Positions 1-10,711 of a stretch of DNA of 64,000 bases are shown in pieces. Position numbers and translations under genes: made by a program. Each line of letters opens with the position of its first letter. The first letter of the stretch is position 1. Location of the stretch: the NCBI RefSeq assembly GCF_016097555.1, contig NC_054706.1, positions 50,670,649 to 50,734,648 of the forward strand, given 5' to 3'. Under the pieces are notes generated by a model. The model was given only the letters and a program-made list of their open reading frames with translations. It ran no database searches and had not been told where the DNA came from. Source of the stretch: Gigantopelta aegis (taxonomy: Eukaryota > Mollusca > Gastropoda > Neomphalida > Peltospiridae).

Positions 1-412
1 AATAAAAAGTACCTTTTATCAAATTACCATTGAATATGTGTTATTTATTGTGTACGGAGCCAAAACAAGGGTCCAAAACGTGACTTTCGTCAACCGTAGC
101 CATGACATGATATAAACTGGTGATGGGGCTGGGAAGGGTGAGGTAGGGAATAAAATAAAGTTAAAGCGCTTTTTTTAACTGGAGTAGACTCTTTACTACT
201 CTGCCCAGATTCTTTTTTTTTTTTTTACTTCCCTGCCCCTCTTGTTTTAGGCTATGTACAACCATATGTTTTTCACATACTTTCATACATACAATTTAAG
301 AGATTCAGTTTTTGTTTCAATTTTTTTTAATTGATATATTATTAAAATAAGACTTTAATGAAAAAAGTAAAAATATTAAAAATCAAAACCAACTCTTTCT
401 TTTTCGGCTCAC

Positions 413-494
413 TCTTATTGAAGCCCAGCGAGATAAAGTCAGCTGCCTTTCCAGTTCCCTCAATAACAACAACAGGTGTCTGTTGATGGACGGA
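413..494 (-). CDS. TRPM exon (VVVIEGTGKAAD segment)
   Basis: The minus-strand frame reads ESVHQQTPVVVIEGTGKAAD followed by FISLGFNK, the conserved TRPM glycine loop. The donor is a GTGAGC after AAGA. The acceptor is unclear: a GAG precedes base 494, but the upstream sequence is an A-run rather than a pyrimidine tract, and an in-frame stop follows slightly further 5'. The coding start could lie anywhere from 494 to about 505. The homology is strong; the 5' boundary is weak. Confidence 0.7.
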
Positions 495-727
495 CTCACG
501 GACGGTTTTTTTTTAAGGCTATTTACCATGGTTTTCACTCACACACCTTCGACAAGTTTTTATTTCAATTTTTTTAATTGAGAACAATGGGAACATGAAC
601 ACCTGATAAAAAATAAAACACTGACAATATGTTGACAACAACTAGCAATTTAGTACTCGATAAAAAAAATCTCTTTATGAAAGAGTTTACAGAATGTCAT
701 TTATTTATAATAAAAGAAAATAATATT

Positions 728-804
<77 letters not shown>

Positions 805-3800
805 ACTTATAAACAACATCTATACAGGCATTATAATATTTGAGACAGTTGTTTAGATATAATTATCAGGAAGTTACCAAATGCCAAGAGAGTTATTTCA
901 TTTTTTTTTACAAAAATCTAATTTAAAACCTCCCAAAATTATCAAAATGTTTTTAATGAAGAACAAATTAATGCGAGGGTCACAGCACAGCACACAGCTT
1001 AAAACACATAACACTCTATTTGCAGTCAAAACTAATCAGACTTACTCTGGTTTTGAGCCACTCCTGTTACTCCTGTTGATATATAACTTTCCAGGGCAGT
1101 TCGGAACTCGATCTCCCCTCCATATATGTTCTCTGTGCCATTGTCCACGAGTATGAAGTGAGTGTGGTTGTGATCTAGTGGAGCTTCTCGTGTGTCAGCC
1201 TGGACATCTTTAATGGCGTAGGTTGCTGGAAACAGGCCCTTGTCCTGAAACATAAGACCACTTTTCAAAAATATGAGATCAGCATACAGGGTTCGAAACT
1301 CATAAAAAAATATTGTGGTCCAAAAAATAATAATGCATATTGGCAAATTATAGTAAGCTAACCACGAGCAAGATTTTAATGTGGAATATAGATATTAATA
1401 GTGGCTCAAATGTTATAGCTCTAAAGAAGATAATATTATTTGGACGATTAACGCCATTATTTTTTAATAATTAAGTCGCCCAAAGAGGACATTGGTTGCA
1501 TTTGGCGACCTAGCTGGCCACAGGCCGTTTCAAGCCATGATATACAATCTTTACTGCTCCCACTTAAGAGTGTAAAGATATGACGATACGGTATTGTATA
1601 TGAGGTCAACACTACAATACAGTAATTTATGGCAGATGTGTCACAATACATACATGTACCTGTTTTAATTTTTAATAATTTTTATAAAAAAGATGATGTG
1701 AAAATGTATGAACTTACATGTATATACATGCCCAATTTGTACTACTGAGTTTCTTTACATGTACTTCAAGCAAGAGACTAAGTTTTAGACAGAAATACCA
1801 TACAAGTGGCAAGAGGATCTAGTACATGTCACATGAAAAGATGGTTTTTACTTATGTTTTATTTAACGACGCACTCAACACATTTTATTTACAGTTAAAT
1901 GGCGTCGGACATATGGTTAAGGACCACACAGATATTGAGGGAGGAAACCTGCTGTCACCACTTCATAGGCTACTCTTTTCGATTAGCAGCAAGGGATCTT
2001 TTATATGCACCATCCCATAGACAGGATAGCACATACCACAGCCTTTGATATACCAGTCGTGGTGCAAACCGACCGTGCATCAAGCGAGCGCTTTTACCAC
2101 TTGTGAATGGAATACATACTTTACATAGATGATTCATCAGGAGTGTTTTTAATATGTAGAATATCAACCGAGTTCATGTTAATCGGTATTTGTCGAGGCT
2201 CTGCCAAGACAAATGCTGATTAACTAAAAGATATTGATACTTTATCAGGGTTTCTGCCAGAGGGTAAAGCGGGTATGGCGCCATACCCAAATTTTATTTT
2301 TTTAAAGTTAACTTTTTCACAAAATTAATTACTTTTATCATTACTGTATGATTTTCTTAACCCTAACTCTAAACTTAACCCATTTTCATTCAGGGGATGC
2401 CCCTCATACTCCCTGTTGACTGTGGTTGCATTCAATTCCATAGCGCCATACCCAAAAATTTCTTTCTGGCAGAAACACAGTTTATATATTAAAAAACACG
2501 AGTAGTGAATTCTATTTATCATATAACACTTTTAAAATAAAATTTTAATTTGATATATAGTAAATCAAAGTTCTGAAGTTGCATTGTGATTAGCACAAAT
2601 GTACTTTGACGTCACACACTTCAACTAAATCTCATCAAAACATTACGCTCATGTATACAAGTTTTGTTGGTTGTAAACAAATGACCCATTGACAGCAAAA
2701 CATCATTAACCAAATTAATAATGGTAAATATCAAATGGGTCTATGACATGGATATTATGGGTATGTTATAGGATAAATTTACTTATCACATATCGTATCA
2801 TGACTCAAATATTACCATACATATTTTATCGACACCAGCTGTAACATCAAACCTCTACTCCCATCAATTAATTTCCAAAGGTACCGAAAGTCATAATATT
2901 ATACAGCTCATACTGGCAGCAAAAGAAGATGCAAATGGTCACTGAGGTTACCATATGTCAAGAAACTTGAGAACGATACTTTTCTCTACAACATTTTTAA
3001 GGAAACAATATTTGCTTTATGATGTCATTTTGTTTTCACCCGGTGTACATTAAAATTATGCCTACATTCTCAAAACTATGTAAGCATAACATATATAATA
3101 AATAATTTATGGAACGCATCCAAATATGCATTACAAACTCACGCCTTTTCCAACTAATGCGGATCTGTTGGATATGATTCCCCACGTGGCTATCCCAAGA
3201 GCCACCAGCTTCTGGTCTTGAACGTCATGGGCCATCGTGTATTCATGTATCGCTTCTCCAACAATCTGCATAATTCCTGTCCCTGTACCACCGGTAATTA
3301 TCCAAGCTCCTGGAACATTTACAAAACAACAAATTACCAGGCTAATTCTCATTAATAGACAGCAACTGGTAAATTTCATCAGCTGCTGTAACATTTAATA
3401 GATGTGCATGACTACATACACAGTAGTTATGGATTAAATCCTTTTATGTGGTGATACAAAACAACTGGCATATACATGAATTTATCTATAGGCATCTGAA
3501 ACATACATGTAAAACACTGTTTTTCTCAAACTGACATCTCATAGAACACTGTATGAAAATCTGATAACAGGAAAAGTTAAAAGCAGGGGTAGGAATTGGT
3601 GAATTGTAAAAAAGAGGAAATCTAGAGGGGTCCCGGAAATTTTTGAAATCCCAGGTTAAAATCTGTGCCTTTTGACACATTTTGGAGGAAAGGACGATTA
3701 AAATGCAAAGAAACGCAATGTTCCATGAGAGGAAAACAGCTGATCCGAGGAGAATTCCCACCCCTGTAAAAGAGATTATATTTATTATATTAATGTAAAA

Positions 3801-6334
3801 TGGCTACAACATAACTAGGTAAAGAATTACAATTCCCTGATGAAGGCAGTGTGATGCCACCGAATTGTAGGAATAAACTGTAATGGAATTCTATCAAAAA
3901 TATTCTTCAGTTTACACCAACACTACAACATGTCTAACTTACCAGTGCTGGTAGCTGCATGACACAAGCCCTGTTTTAGCATGTCCTTTAGCCGTGGCTT
4001 CATCTCAAAATATTTGGCGCCACCCGTAACGGAGATGAGCAGTTTTGGAATCGGAAGATGCCAGGAGTTGGTAAGTATTTTCCAGACATCATCAAGGTCA
4101 GTGTCACTAGCTAGTCGCACATACTAAACCAAAACAGATTACAAGTGACCTTTAAAAGAGATGGCCCATCAGCAAATAACACACTAAGTTATAATAATAC
4201 ATTTTTAAGATTTGAAACCTATAATTCAGACTACCACAGTGGCCTCTCTTTCTTGGAAACTATACAATATGCTATACGGTTTAAAGTTTGTTTTGATTAA
4301 AGACACCACTATAGCACATTGGTTTATCAATTATTTTATTTATTTATTAAAATTTGGTACAGTAATTTTGACATCTTAGAAAGGAAATCCACTAAATGTT
4401 TCCATTTGTAGCAAGGGATCTTTTATATGCACCATCCGAGACAGGATAGCACATACCAAGGCCTTTGATATACCAGTCATGGTGCACTAGCTGGAATGAA
4501 AAATAGCCCAACGACAGAGATTAATCCCACATTGACTGTGCATCAGGCAAACCCTTTACCTCTGGGTTATATCAAAGATATATCAAAGTTATAAAACTGA
4601 TCTATGGCCTATAATTCTCTTATTAAGTTATCTCAAGCCTCTGTTCCCTCGAGTTTTTTGGTTTTGTCCTTTCATAATGAAATTTGACTGTATTAATAAC
4701 TATAAAACTTAAATACCGGAAAAGAAAAAATACTCTTTAAAAAAGAAACTTACTGGAGAGTTCCGTGTGCCATGACCGACACCTCTAAAGAAGATCTCCC
4801 CGAATGAATCACAGTTCATAGTCTTAGTGTGTGTTTTTGGTTTCCAATCGTCATGATCTGTATCAGGGTTGCATTCCAGGCTTTTATCCGTATGCCATTG
4901 AACCTCACGACCACACTTGCAGACGTTACTAAAGTACAGGAAATTACAATTTTATAATATATTTCACACCTTCAATACAGTTTGAATGGATGGGGGTAGG
5001 GTGGGGGAAGGGGCTTGTTGTAAAAAAAAAAAAAAAAAAAAAAAAATATATATATATCGAAGGCATATTAGCAAAGTGTTTCTGGTCAATATACACGTGT
5101 ATACAAACAGTTGACATTGTATTATACACATAATATCATTTTCATCTGCAAATGTTTCGCAAATGATTAACAGTTTCCTTAATGCAGAAATAGATGGACA
5201 AAGAAATGACATGTCATCAGCACAACCAAAGTTATTTAGAAATACCCCACCAACATTTACATCCTATATATCATTATTATTTACTCATAATTCACTAGTG
5301 GGGTAAAGGTTATGAATAGGGTTGGGATGATTACTGGGTGAAATGCCAAATGCATTAAGAAAGATACAGTATGGTTTGGTGGAGCAGAATATAAATATCT
5401 CAAATATTACAGCATATCTAAACTACATGTAGCTAAATATTTTAAAGTTTGTTTAAATTGCAAGTTACCTTTAACTTGGGCAAGTTGGCTGTTAATAAAT
5501 CAAATAAGTGAACATTATAAACTCTATAATTTAAATTATTACCTTGTTGATTTACCGTTTCTTGCATACTGTTTGCATTCTCTTTGAACAATTTTACTGC
5601 TAATGAATTTTGCGATTTCGCCCTGAAAAATAGATATAGCATGTTATACTAAAAATTATATATACATATGGGTATGTATACAATAGCAGAGTTTATAAGC
5701 TGCTGTTCACCAAATCTAAAAATGATATTTAAATTTGAATATGGTGAAGATAGTCATCACCAATTTGCCACAAGCAGACACACACACTACACTGCACATA
5801 TTCCTGAATCCAGGTACATAAATGTATGCTACATGTACATTTGTATCTAATGAACCTGGAAGTAAAGTTATATGTACTTATTAATATATAATGTATATTG
5901 TGTATTTGTAAGCAATCTTAACAACTTAACATTCAATTGCATGATCAGACAGAACATAAGAGTTGGGTTTTATGTAACTAGCAAGGAGATTTAAATAAAT
6001 TTAAAATTCCAAATTCTGTTACTAACTGAGCCAAAGTCCAAACCAGTGCTGTACATGTTGTATATGTAATGTATAAAGTCAAATTCCTCAGATAAAACCA
6101 TGATAATACGATATATATTGCTTCAATAAATCAATAACTGAGCCACTTGTCTAACATCACAATTACAAAATTTGTACCAATGGTACACTATTAAAAATGA
6201 TTAACATTGCAAACTCTTATTTTATCTGGCCTTCTCTTTGTCGGCAAATCTCTGGTTTCCATTTCTTTTTCTTCAACCTCCTCACTTCTGAGTCGTATAT
6301 ATCGTCCACTCCATGTTTGCTCCGTTTGTGTTCA
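413..6334 (-). CDS. TRPM-family cation channel, N-terminal exons (partial gene)
   Basis: Spliced host gene on the minus strand; seven candidate exons lie between 6334 and 413 and the rest runs off the left edge. Conceptual exons give, in order, a CKCGRE motif, DSFGEIFFRG, YVRLASDTD, PKLLISVTGGAKYF, WIITGGTGTGIM, GIATWGI, LDHNHTHFILVDNGT and TPVVVIEGTGKAADFI. These match the cytoplasmic TRPM homology region (the SLOG-like ligand-sensing domain) of melastatin TRP channels, which precedes the six membrane helices of a plasma-membrane cation channel. Phases fit across five consecutive junctions. The first exon is not seen, and one short exon seems to be missing between 1046 and 494. The membrane part, and any C-terminal enzyme domain that would separate TRPM2-like from other TRPMs, is outside the window, so the subtype is open. 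Confidence 0.9.
732..798 (+). repeat. 67-base poly-A tract in a TRPM intron
   Basis: An uninterrupted run of 67 A residues. It lies in the intron where a TRPM exon appears to be missing, so it may mark a retroposed tail or a place where read length or assembly is unreliable. Confidence 0.95.
1046..1244 (-). CDS. TRPM exon (HTHFILVDNGT segment)
   Basis: The acceptor TTTCAG precedes GACAAG at 1244 and the donor is GTAAGT after CAGA. It encodes DKGLFPATYAIKDV through LDHNHTHFILVDNGT and EIEFRTALESYI, typical of TRPM channels. It enters in phase 0, matching the exon at 3143-3309, and leaves in phase 1. The exon that should follow (usually a GGPG-type loop) is not visible before 494. Confidence 0.9.
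1854..2108 (-). mobile_element. tRNA-derived SINE (family A, variant body)
   Basis: The right end, read on the minus strand, has a tRNA-like head with a degenerate 'GGTAAAAGCGCTCGC' A-box region; leftwards it continues into the family A core (GCAAGGGATCTTTTATATGC, GATATACCAGTCGTGGTGCA). The far body differs from most other copies: it starts TTTAACGACGCACTCAACAC and carries GGACATATGGTTAAGGACC. The same body recurs alone at 62108-62213. It sits in a TRPM intron. Confidence 0.75.
2246..2480. mobile_element. Small TIR element with 5-bp target duplication TTTAT
   Basis: A 235-bp element starting CAGGGTTTCTGCCAGA and ending TCTGGCAGAAACACAG, with further inverted identity inside (GGGTATGGCGCCATACCC on the left, GCGCCATACCC on the right). 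It is flanked on both sides by TTTAT. No coding capacity. The termini resemble hAT-type ends; a 5-bp target duplication would fit the hAT5 group (inference). It lies in a TRPM intron. Confidence 0.7.
3143..3309 (-). CDS. TRPM exon (WIITGGTGTGIM segment)
   Basis: The acceptor TTCCAG precedes GAGCTT and the donor is GTGAGT after AAAGGC. The translation contains AWIITGGTGTGIMQIVGEAI and LVALGIATWGIISNR, the best conserved TRPM signature. The split glycine codon (G at the end of the exon at 3943, GA here) restores STGAWIITGG, which supports the exon order. Confidence 0.95.
3943..4123 (-). CDS. TRPM exon (PKLLISVTGGAKYF segment)
   Basis: The acceptor GGTTTAG precedes TATGTG and the donor is GTAAGT after CACTG. 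It encodes YVRLASDTDLDDVWKIL, PKLLISVTGGAKYFEMK and LKQGLCHAATST, which is the nucleotide-binding-like start of the TRPM ligand-sensing domain. It enters in phase 0 and exits in phase 1. Confidence 0.95.
4279..4570 (-). mobile_element. tRNA-derived SINE (family A), degraded
   Basis: It begins with the family A body GTTTAAAGTTTGTTTTG, followed by a diverged GACACCACTATAGCACATTG, then AT-rich drift, then GCAAGGGATCTTTTATATGC and GATATACCAGTCATGGTGCA. The tRNA-like head at the right is decayed (CTTTACCTCTGGGTTAT). It is an old copy in a TRPM intron. Confidence 0.7.
4754..4928 (-). CDS. TRPM exon (CxCGR and FGEI segment)
   Basis: The acceptor CTTTAG precedes TAACGTC and the donor is GTAAGT after TCTCCA. 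It encodes NVCKCGREVQWH and MNCDSFGEIFFRGVGHGTRN. The Cys-Lys-Cys-Gly-Arg motif and the FGEI block are hallmarks of the start of the TRPM homology region. It receives two bases of a split serine codon from the exon at 5543. Confidence 0.9.
5543..5622 (-). CDS. TRPM exon (N-terminal leader segment)
   Basis: The acceptor TTTTCAG precedes GGCGAAATC and the donor is GTAATA after ACAAG. It encodes GEIAKFISSKIVQRECKQYA. It was found by splice phase rather than by a long open frame: its two terminal bases complete a serine codon with the next exon. The basic, cysteine-bearing stretch just before the CxCGR motif is in the usual place for TRPM proteins. Confidence 0.75.
6286..6334 (-). CDS. Possible upstream TRPM exon (49 nt)
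   Basis: An AACAG acceptor before TGAACAC and a GTGAGG donor bound a 49-nt stretch reading EHKRSKHGVDDIYDSE that would join in frame to GEIAKF of the next exon. The frame also stays open for 21 further codons past the proposed donor, so the 3' limit is not certain. Support is splice signals and phase only, not homology. Confidence 0.4.
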
Positions 6335-6925
6335 CTGTTAAAATTGATGCAAGTACTTCAATAGGGATTTAGTGAGTATGGTAGTTTATACATTTTTGGT
6401 TTGTGTGTCCATTTGTTGCACTATTTTGGTTGAGAAACAGTTGAAACATTGTCCCACAAGTTTTGAATACCAGCAATATGTAATGTAACAATTTTTTGAA
6501 CATAGAAAGAACCACACTTTGTTTCTACGTCGTTCAGATTAACTTGCGCATACATAACCCAATGGCCGAATGGGAAAATTGTAAGGGATTCCTATAAAAA
6601 CTATGTGTCAGAATTATCAACTGTTTGTCATCCAATAGCAGTGATTAATTAATCTGTGTCGTTAAAAAAACTTCTTCTTTTCATTACTGAAATTACGTTA
6701 ATGTGGCTTTAACAATAGCAGGCTCAAGCACCTGTTATGCTAACGGTAACAGGATAAAGCCCCAATCAAAAACTACATTTGCTCATTAGCGGACATACTG
6801 ACAGGCTTGCACTTGCTTAACTATTTTACCAGCAAAAGAAAAACAACCTCAAAATCACTGTTCATAAAAACAAGATGAATTAAAGACTGTACATTACCTA
6901 ACTTTGTTTATTGGTTACTGACTAC

Positions 6926-7065
6926 GCATGCAAAAAGTTAATATGATAATTTTATTCTATGTAAAACAGTAATCATAAGGCTTTGCTTCACCCGCAAAGA
7001 CCCGGATGATCGGTAACACGTCCTAGTTACATAGAATAAAGTTATCATATTAACTTTTTGCATGC
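6926..7065. repeat. Palindromic element with two 38-bp arms
   Basis: The left arm 6926-6963 starts GCATGCAAAAAGTTAATATG; the right arm 7028-7065 is its reverse complement (ends ATTAACTTTTTGCATGC) with one mismatch. The 64-bp loop holds GGCTTTGCTTCACCCGC. A second locus near 11960-12051 has the right arm and the loop, but with the loop in the opposite orientation. Confidence 0.8.
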
Positions 7066-8453
7066 CTTGCATATTGTCTTTTATTTTCTGTAGCTAGGTT
7101 TAAAAAAATAATAATAATAAAAATAAAAATAATAAATTAGGTTGTCATATAACAGAAACGAACAACGGGAATCTGAATTAGTATAATCAATATTTATTAC
7201 CGACTTTATTCCGTATAGCTTGTATATTGAGGGGATTTGACTAGAGGCAGGTTGGGAAGAATATAATTTTTGTTGATGCAACTTTCAGGTAATATTAATT
7301 ATAAATTTTAACAAGTTTGACATGATAAATTAATTATTAATATTATAATAAATATGATGTGGGCTATAAAATATATAATTTGTATGTATAATAATAAAAT
7401 TTGTATGCATGATTTAAGATAATTATTTTTATGATTTAAGACAGGGGCCTAATTATTTCATTTCCAAATATAATGTAATAACTAAACAAATGCAAAGTTG
7501 TTACTTTACAACTTTAAATTATAGTATTATTATTGTCATTCTTATTATATAGATGTAATGGCAACAGTGAAAATGTTCCACTGAATACATTCTTTTATTC
7601 TTAAAAACCCCCACCCCAGTTTCTTGAAATAATGAAATTATTTAGTTTTTACTGATTGTGAAATTATCTCATGATGTTGACTTTCCTTACTGGTTGAATG
7701 CACGCAAAACGAAAATAGCAAAATAATAAAATATAGCCAACCAGACCTTGTCATCTAAGGGGAGTTATATCTCTCTCTAGCTTCCAGTCACTCCTCTGAG
7801 ATTATTTCAAGGAGAATAATATATAGCTCCCTTTGGCATGTGAATATTAATAATACTTTTAATTGCCCCCATAATCCAAGTTAGGGGAGCGAGCAATTAT
7901 TTTCATGTCACGGTCTACAACCTACTAACACATAGTGTTACGTCATCAAACAAACATAGAAATGTTTTAATAATAGGGTTTAATATGGTATATTTATTAA
8001 TAAAACACAAAAAATTACCTGAGTAAATAATGGTTAATATATATATTGGTGTTGTTTTACATCTAGTCAAAGTGGATATTGCAGATTTTTCTTGTCTTGT
8101 GCTGTATTGGAATTGTTATTGCAATTAAAATTTAAGTTATAGGTAGACATTTTTGTTGTTGATAATATACAACTGGAGAAAGGAGATGGAGGCAAATATC
8201 ACGACTGTTAGTAAACTAATATATATCAATATGCCTTCTGCTAGACTACACACATTTATCCTAAGTTGTTTTAACCTGGGTTAAATTGACTCTTGTATAA
8301 ATGCACGTATGTAGCATATTAAAGGAAACTGTTTGAATGATATGGTTAAGTGCTATATTATTCTCCATGTCAAACAGTGTTTTCAGAAAGGAAAACAAAT
8401 ATCAAATATGGCAGATGACCATTTTATTGCAGGTAGTTGCTGAAGCAGATTGT

Positions 8454-8505
8454 ACACACACACACACACACGCACGCACGCACGCACACACACACGCACA
8501 CACAT
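8454..8505. repeat. CA-type microsatellite
   Basis: (CA)n with interspersed CG units, at the same relative place as the (CA)n tract at 13378 in the duplicate copy. Confidence 0.9.
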
Positions 8506-8523
8506 TTTTTTAAAGAAATAATG

Positions 8524-8680
8524 TCATTTTACAAGACAAGACAAGACAAGACAAGACAAATTTTTATTCAGTATAAAGGCCATAGGCCCATGATACAGTC
8601 AGAAACTGTTATACATTTGCGCATGTGTAGTGTTTGCACATTTTACTATATGTATATATTTAAATATTTAAGTATTTCTA
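8524..8680 (-). mobile_element. LINE 3'-terminal fragment with (ACAAG) tail
   Basis: Four ACAAG units followed by ATTTTTATTCAGTATAAAGG and a 3'UTR-like stretch. The tail resembles that of the minus-strand LINE at 10712, so this is read as the 3' end of a related, strongly 5'-truncated insertion. It separates the two arms of a palindrome that is uninterrupted at 13430-13485. Confidence 0.6.
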
Positions 8681-9072
8681 AGTTTTTTCACATAAAAGGA
8701 AATTATTTCTTTAAAATTGTTTTAAATACATAGTGATACACATGTACATACTGTACATTGTTTGACATTCTGCCTGATTGCAATTCAGACAATCAGTCAA
8801 ATGGGTTTCATGCTTTGCTTACATCTGTTCATTGTAGGGATTAGTGGTTGTGTTATTCTTACATCAAAGACCAATTAGATGGTAGGGATTAGTGGTAGTG
8901 TTAACCTTACATCAAAGACCAATGATTTTAATACCGACAGTCTATAACTTACCTATTCAGATTTCAAGGAAATGTTTAATTCTTACAAAACACATCTCAT
9001 TAGTGTTGAGCACTGGCTTCATTGGTCAATGTTGATAGGTGGTATAAAATACGGTAGCTGTATGTGTCCACC

Positions 9073-9265
9073 ATGGAGGTTCCTGTAGAAGATCGCTTTA
9101 AGAGAGAACTGTTTAAGTATGAAGTGTGCAAGAGAATGTACATTCCAAAGGAAGAGTACTTCTTGATTATGGACCAGCTAAAGAAGATCTCTGTTGACCC
9201 CAGGAAGAAACCCACCACGAGTACTACCTTATGTCCAAGTTTGAAATCCTTCAGTGTGGCACGAC
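9073..9265 (+). pseudogene. N-terminal fragment of an integrase-like (KRBA2/Ginger-type) gene
   Basis: From an ATG at 9073 the frame reads MEVPVEDRFKRELFKYEV and MYIPKEEYFLIMDQLKKI; after one frame change it continues as HEYYLMSKFEILQCGTT. This order (…ELFKYE…, …EEY…DQLK…, …YYLM.KFE.L.CG…) is what I recall from the N-terminal part of KRAB-A-domain-containing-protein-2-like integrases of Ginger origin. It stops abruptly at a dead Tc1 fragment, so only the first fifth or so is present. It could also come from a related retroelement integrase. Broken. Confidence 0.5.
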
Positions 9266-9934
9266 AACTGGTTCCAGGACCTGACGGATGTACTGGTCAC
9301 CTGTCAAATTGCCCTGAACGGTGACCAGGTCCAGCTTGCAGTCATGGGAGATGCACCCCCAAATCATTACCGAGCCTCCGTATGAGACAGTTGGTTGGAT
9401 GTTCTTGGGTGCATAAGCCATATTTTTCCACCTCCAAACCCTCATTCGCCCATCCGTGACGTGGAGCAGGAACCGGCTTTCATCGGACCAATGAATCCTT
9501 CTCCATGTTCTCAGATTCCACGCTCGCCGTGCTAGACACCATGCCAAACGTAAGCGTTTGTGTCGTTCTGACAGTAAGGGACGCTTGATGACTCGTCTGG
9601 ACGCCAATCCCAACAGTTAGAGGCGGTTCCTCACCGTTCTTGTAGAGAGCTGGCGATTGGGCAGCCACTCACGTTTCAGCGCCGTGCTTGTTGCAAACGG
9701 TAGACGCCGTACCAGCCGCCCCAGTGCTACGTCTTCACGGTTTGATGTCACACGAGGTCTACCTGACCGTGGCAAATCCTTCACAGAGTTGGTTACGGCA
9801 TGTGTCCTGACGAGTCTGCTAATTACTGTGTAGTGGTACCCCAGCTGACGGCCGATGGCTTTGAACGTCATTCCTGCGTTACGCATGCCGATTATTTGTG
9901 ATCTTTGATCCACTGATATTCTCCTTCGATTCAT
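9255..9934 (-). pseudogene. Tc1-like transposase, truncated and frameshifted
   Basis: From an ATG at 9934 (MNRRRISVDQRSQIIGM) the frame gives a helix-turn-helix N-terminus and the linker DLPRSGRPRVTSNRE, and ends at TRTVRNRL; after a frameshift near 9615 it continues as GLASRRVIKRPLLSERHKRL, WSDESRFLLHV, YGGSVMIWGCISH and stops at QVLEPVVVPH. The first catalytic Asp (in SDESRF) is present; the second Asp and the Glu are lost with the missing C-terminus. The 5' untranslated part continues to about 10165. It abuts the integrase-like fragment at 9255-9265. Confidence 0.85.
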
Positions 9935-10226
9935 CTTCACTGATAATGATCGAACAGTGCAAGACGGCCACGTTAAATACCCAATTTGGGCATGCACCCA
10001 TACTGCACTTTGGAAAAGTCATGGGTGGCATGTTGAACGTGCACGCGACGATGAGATGTGACACCATTGTCATGCTTGCACGATCTCATCCTTTCTATGG
10101 AACGCCATGCCTGTCAGAATCGTCATTGCAATTTCAGTTGCAATGCATGCCAATATTATATAAGTAATCATATCTGGGGGTGCTTAACATTTTTCTTTGT
10201 GTATATTATACATTATGTCTATTATA

Positions 10227-10488
10227 CATGGGCGTACATAGGGGGGTTCGATGTGTTCGACCGAACCACCACCCCCCCCCCCCCCCCTGAAATCGCTTTT
10301 TTATAATTTAATATATCTGGCATCGATATCTAACATTATTATATTTACTCAACATAGAAATATATGCCCAATATCTCTGCAATTTATTTTGGAACCCCCC
10401 TTTTCAAAACTCAACATAGAAATATATGCCCAATATCTTTGCAATCTATTTTGGAACCCCCCTTTTCAAAATCCTATGTACGCCCATG
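10227..10488. mobile_element. TIR element with 16-bp perfect termini and TTATA target duplication
   Basis: A 262-bp element bounded by CATGGGCGTACATAGG and its exact reverse complement CCTATGTACGCCCATG, with TTATA directly on both sides (10222-10226 and 10489-10493). Inside are a G-run, a C-run and two tandem ~62-bp units (CTCAACATAGAAATATATGC...). Non-coding, non-autonomous DNA element. Confidence 0.85.
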
Positions 10489-10626
10489 TTATACGTCCGT
10501 AGGAACAATATCTGGAGTGAGGGAGGGGGAAAAATATCTAGTAGTATGGACAGTCTTGGAGGGGGGGGGAGAGAGAGAAGCCATATTTATATAGAGAGAG
10601 AGATATTAGAAGAAAACAACCTATAG

Positions 10627-10711
10627 TTTCGTTCTGCATGCCTGCTACAGAGATACGTATCCAAAAGCATACCGCCCTGTGTAGCGTCGGCTCTACACAG
10701 CACGGTTCTGC
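10627..10711. repeat. Fragment of a dispersed repeat
   Basis: ATACGTATCCAAAAGC and ACCGCCCTGTG recur in inverted orientation at 21210-21240, next to a longer repeat shared with 14700-15045. It is a short relic, ended by the LINE at 10712. Confidence 0.5.

Larger units (their letters stand above)
7066..8765. repeat. Direct duplication, copy 1
   Basis: About 1.5 kb of AT-rich non-coding sequence repeated at 12052-13540 with many substitutions and small indels. Landmarks in both are GAAACGAACAACGGGAATCT, CTAAGGGGAGTTATAT, CCTTTGGCATGTG, TGCCTTCTGCTAGACTACAC and GCTGAAGCAGATTGTACACA. Near its right end a LINE tail is inserted into a palindrome that is intact in copy 2. I find no gene in it. Confidence 0.8.

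Noticed and set aside
2358-2384. Telomere-like CCCTAA/CTTAACCC words
   Set aside because: Only two or three degenerate words within a small TIR element; no array.
10251-10626. Several overlapping short open frames
   Set aside because: They run through the tandem units and C run of a TIR element.
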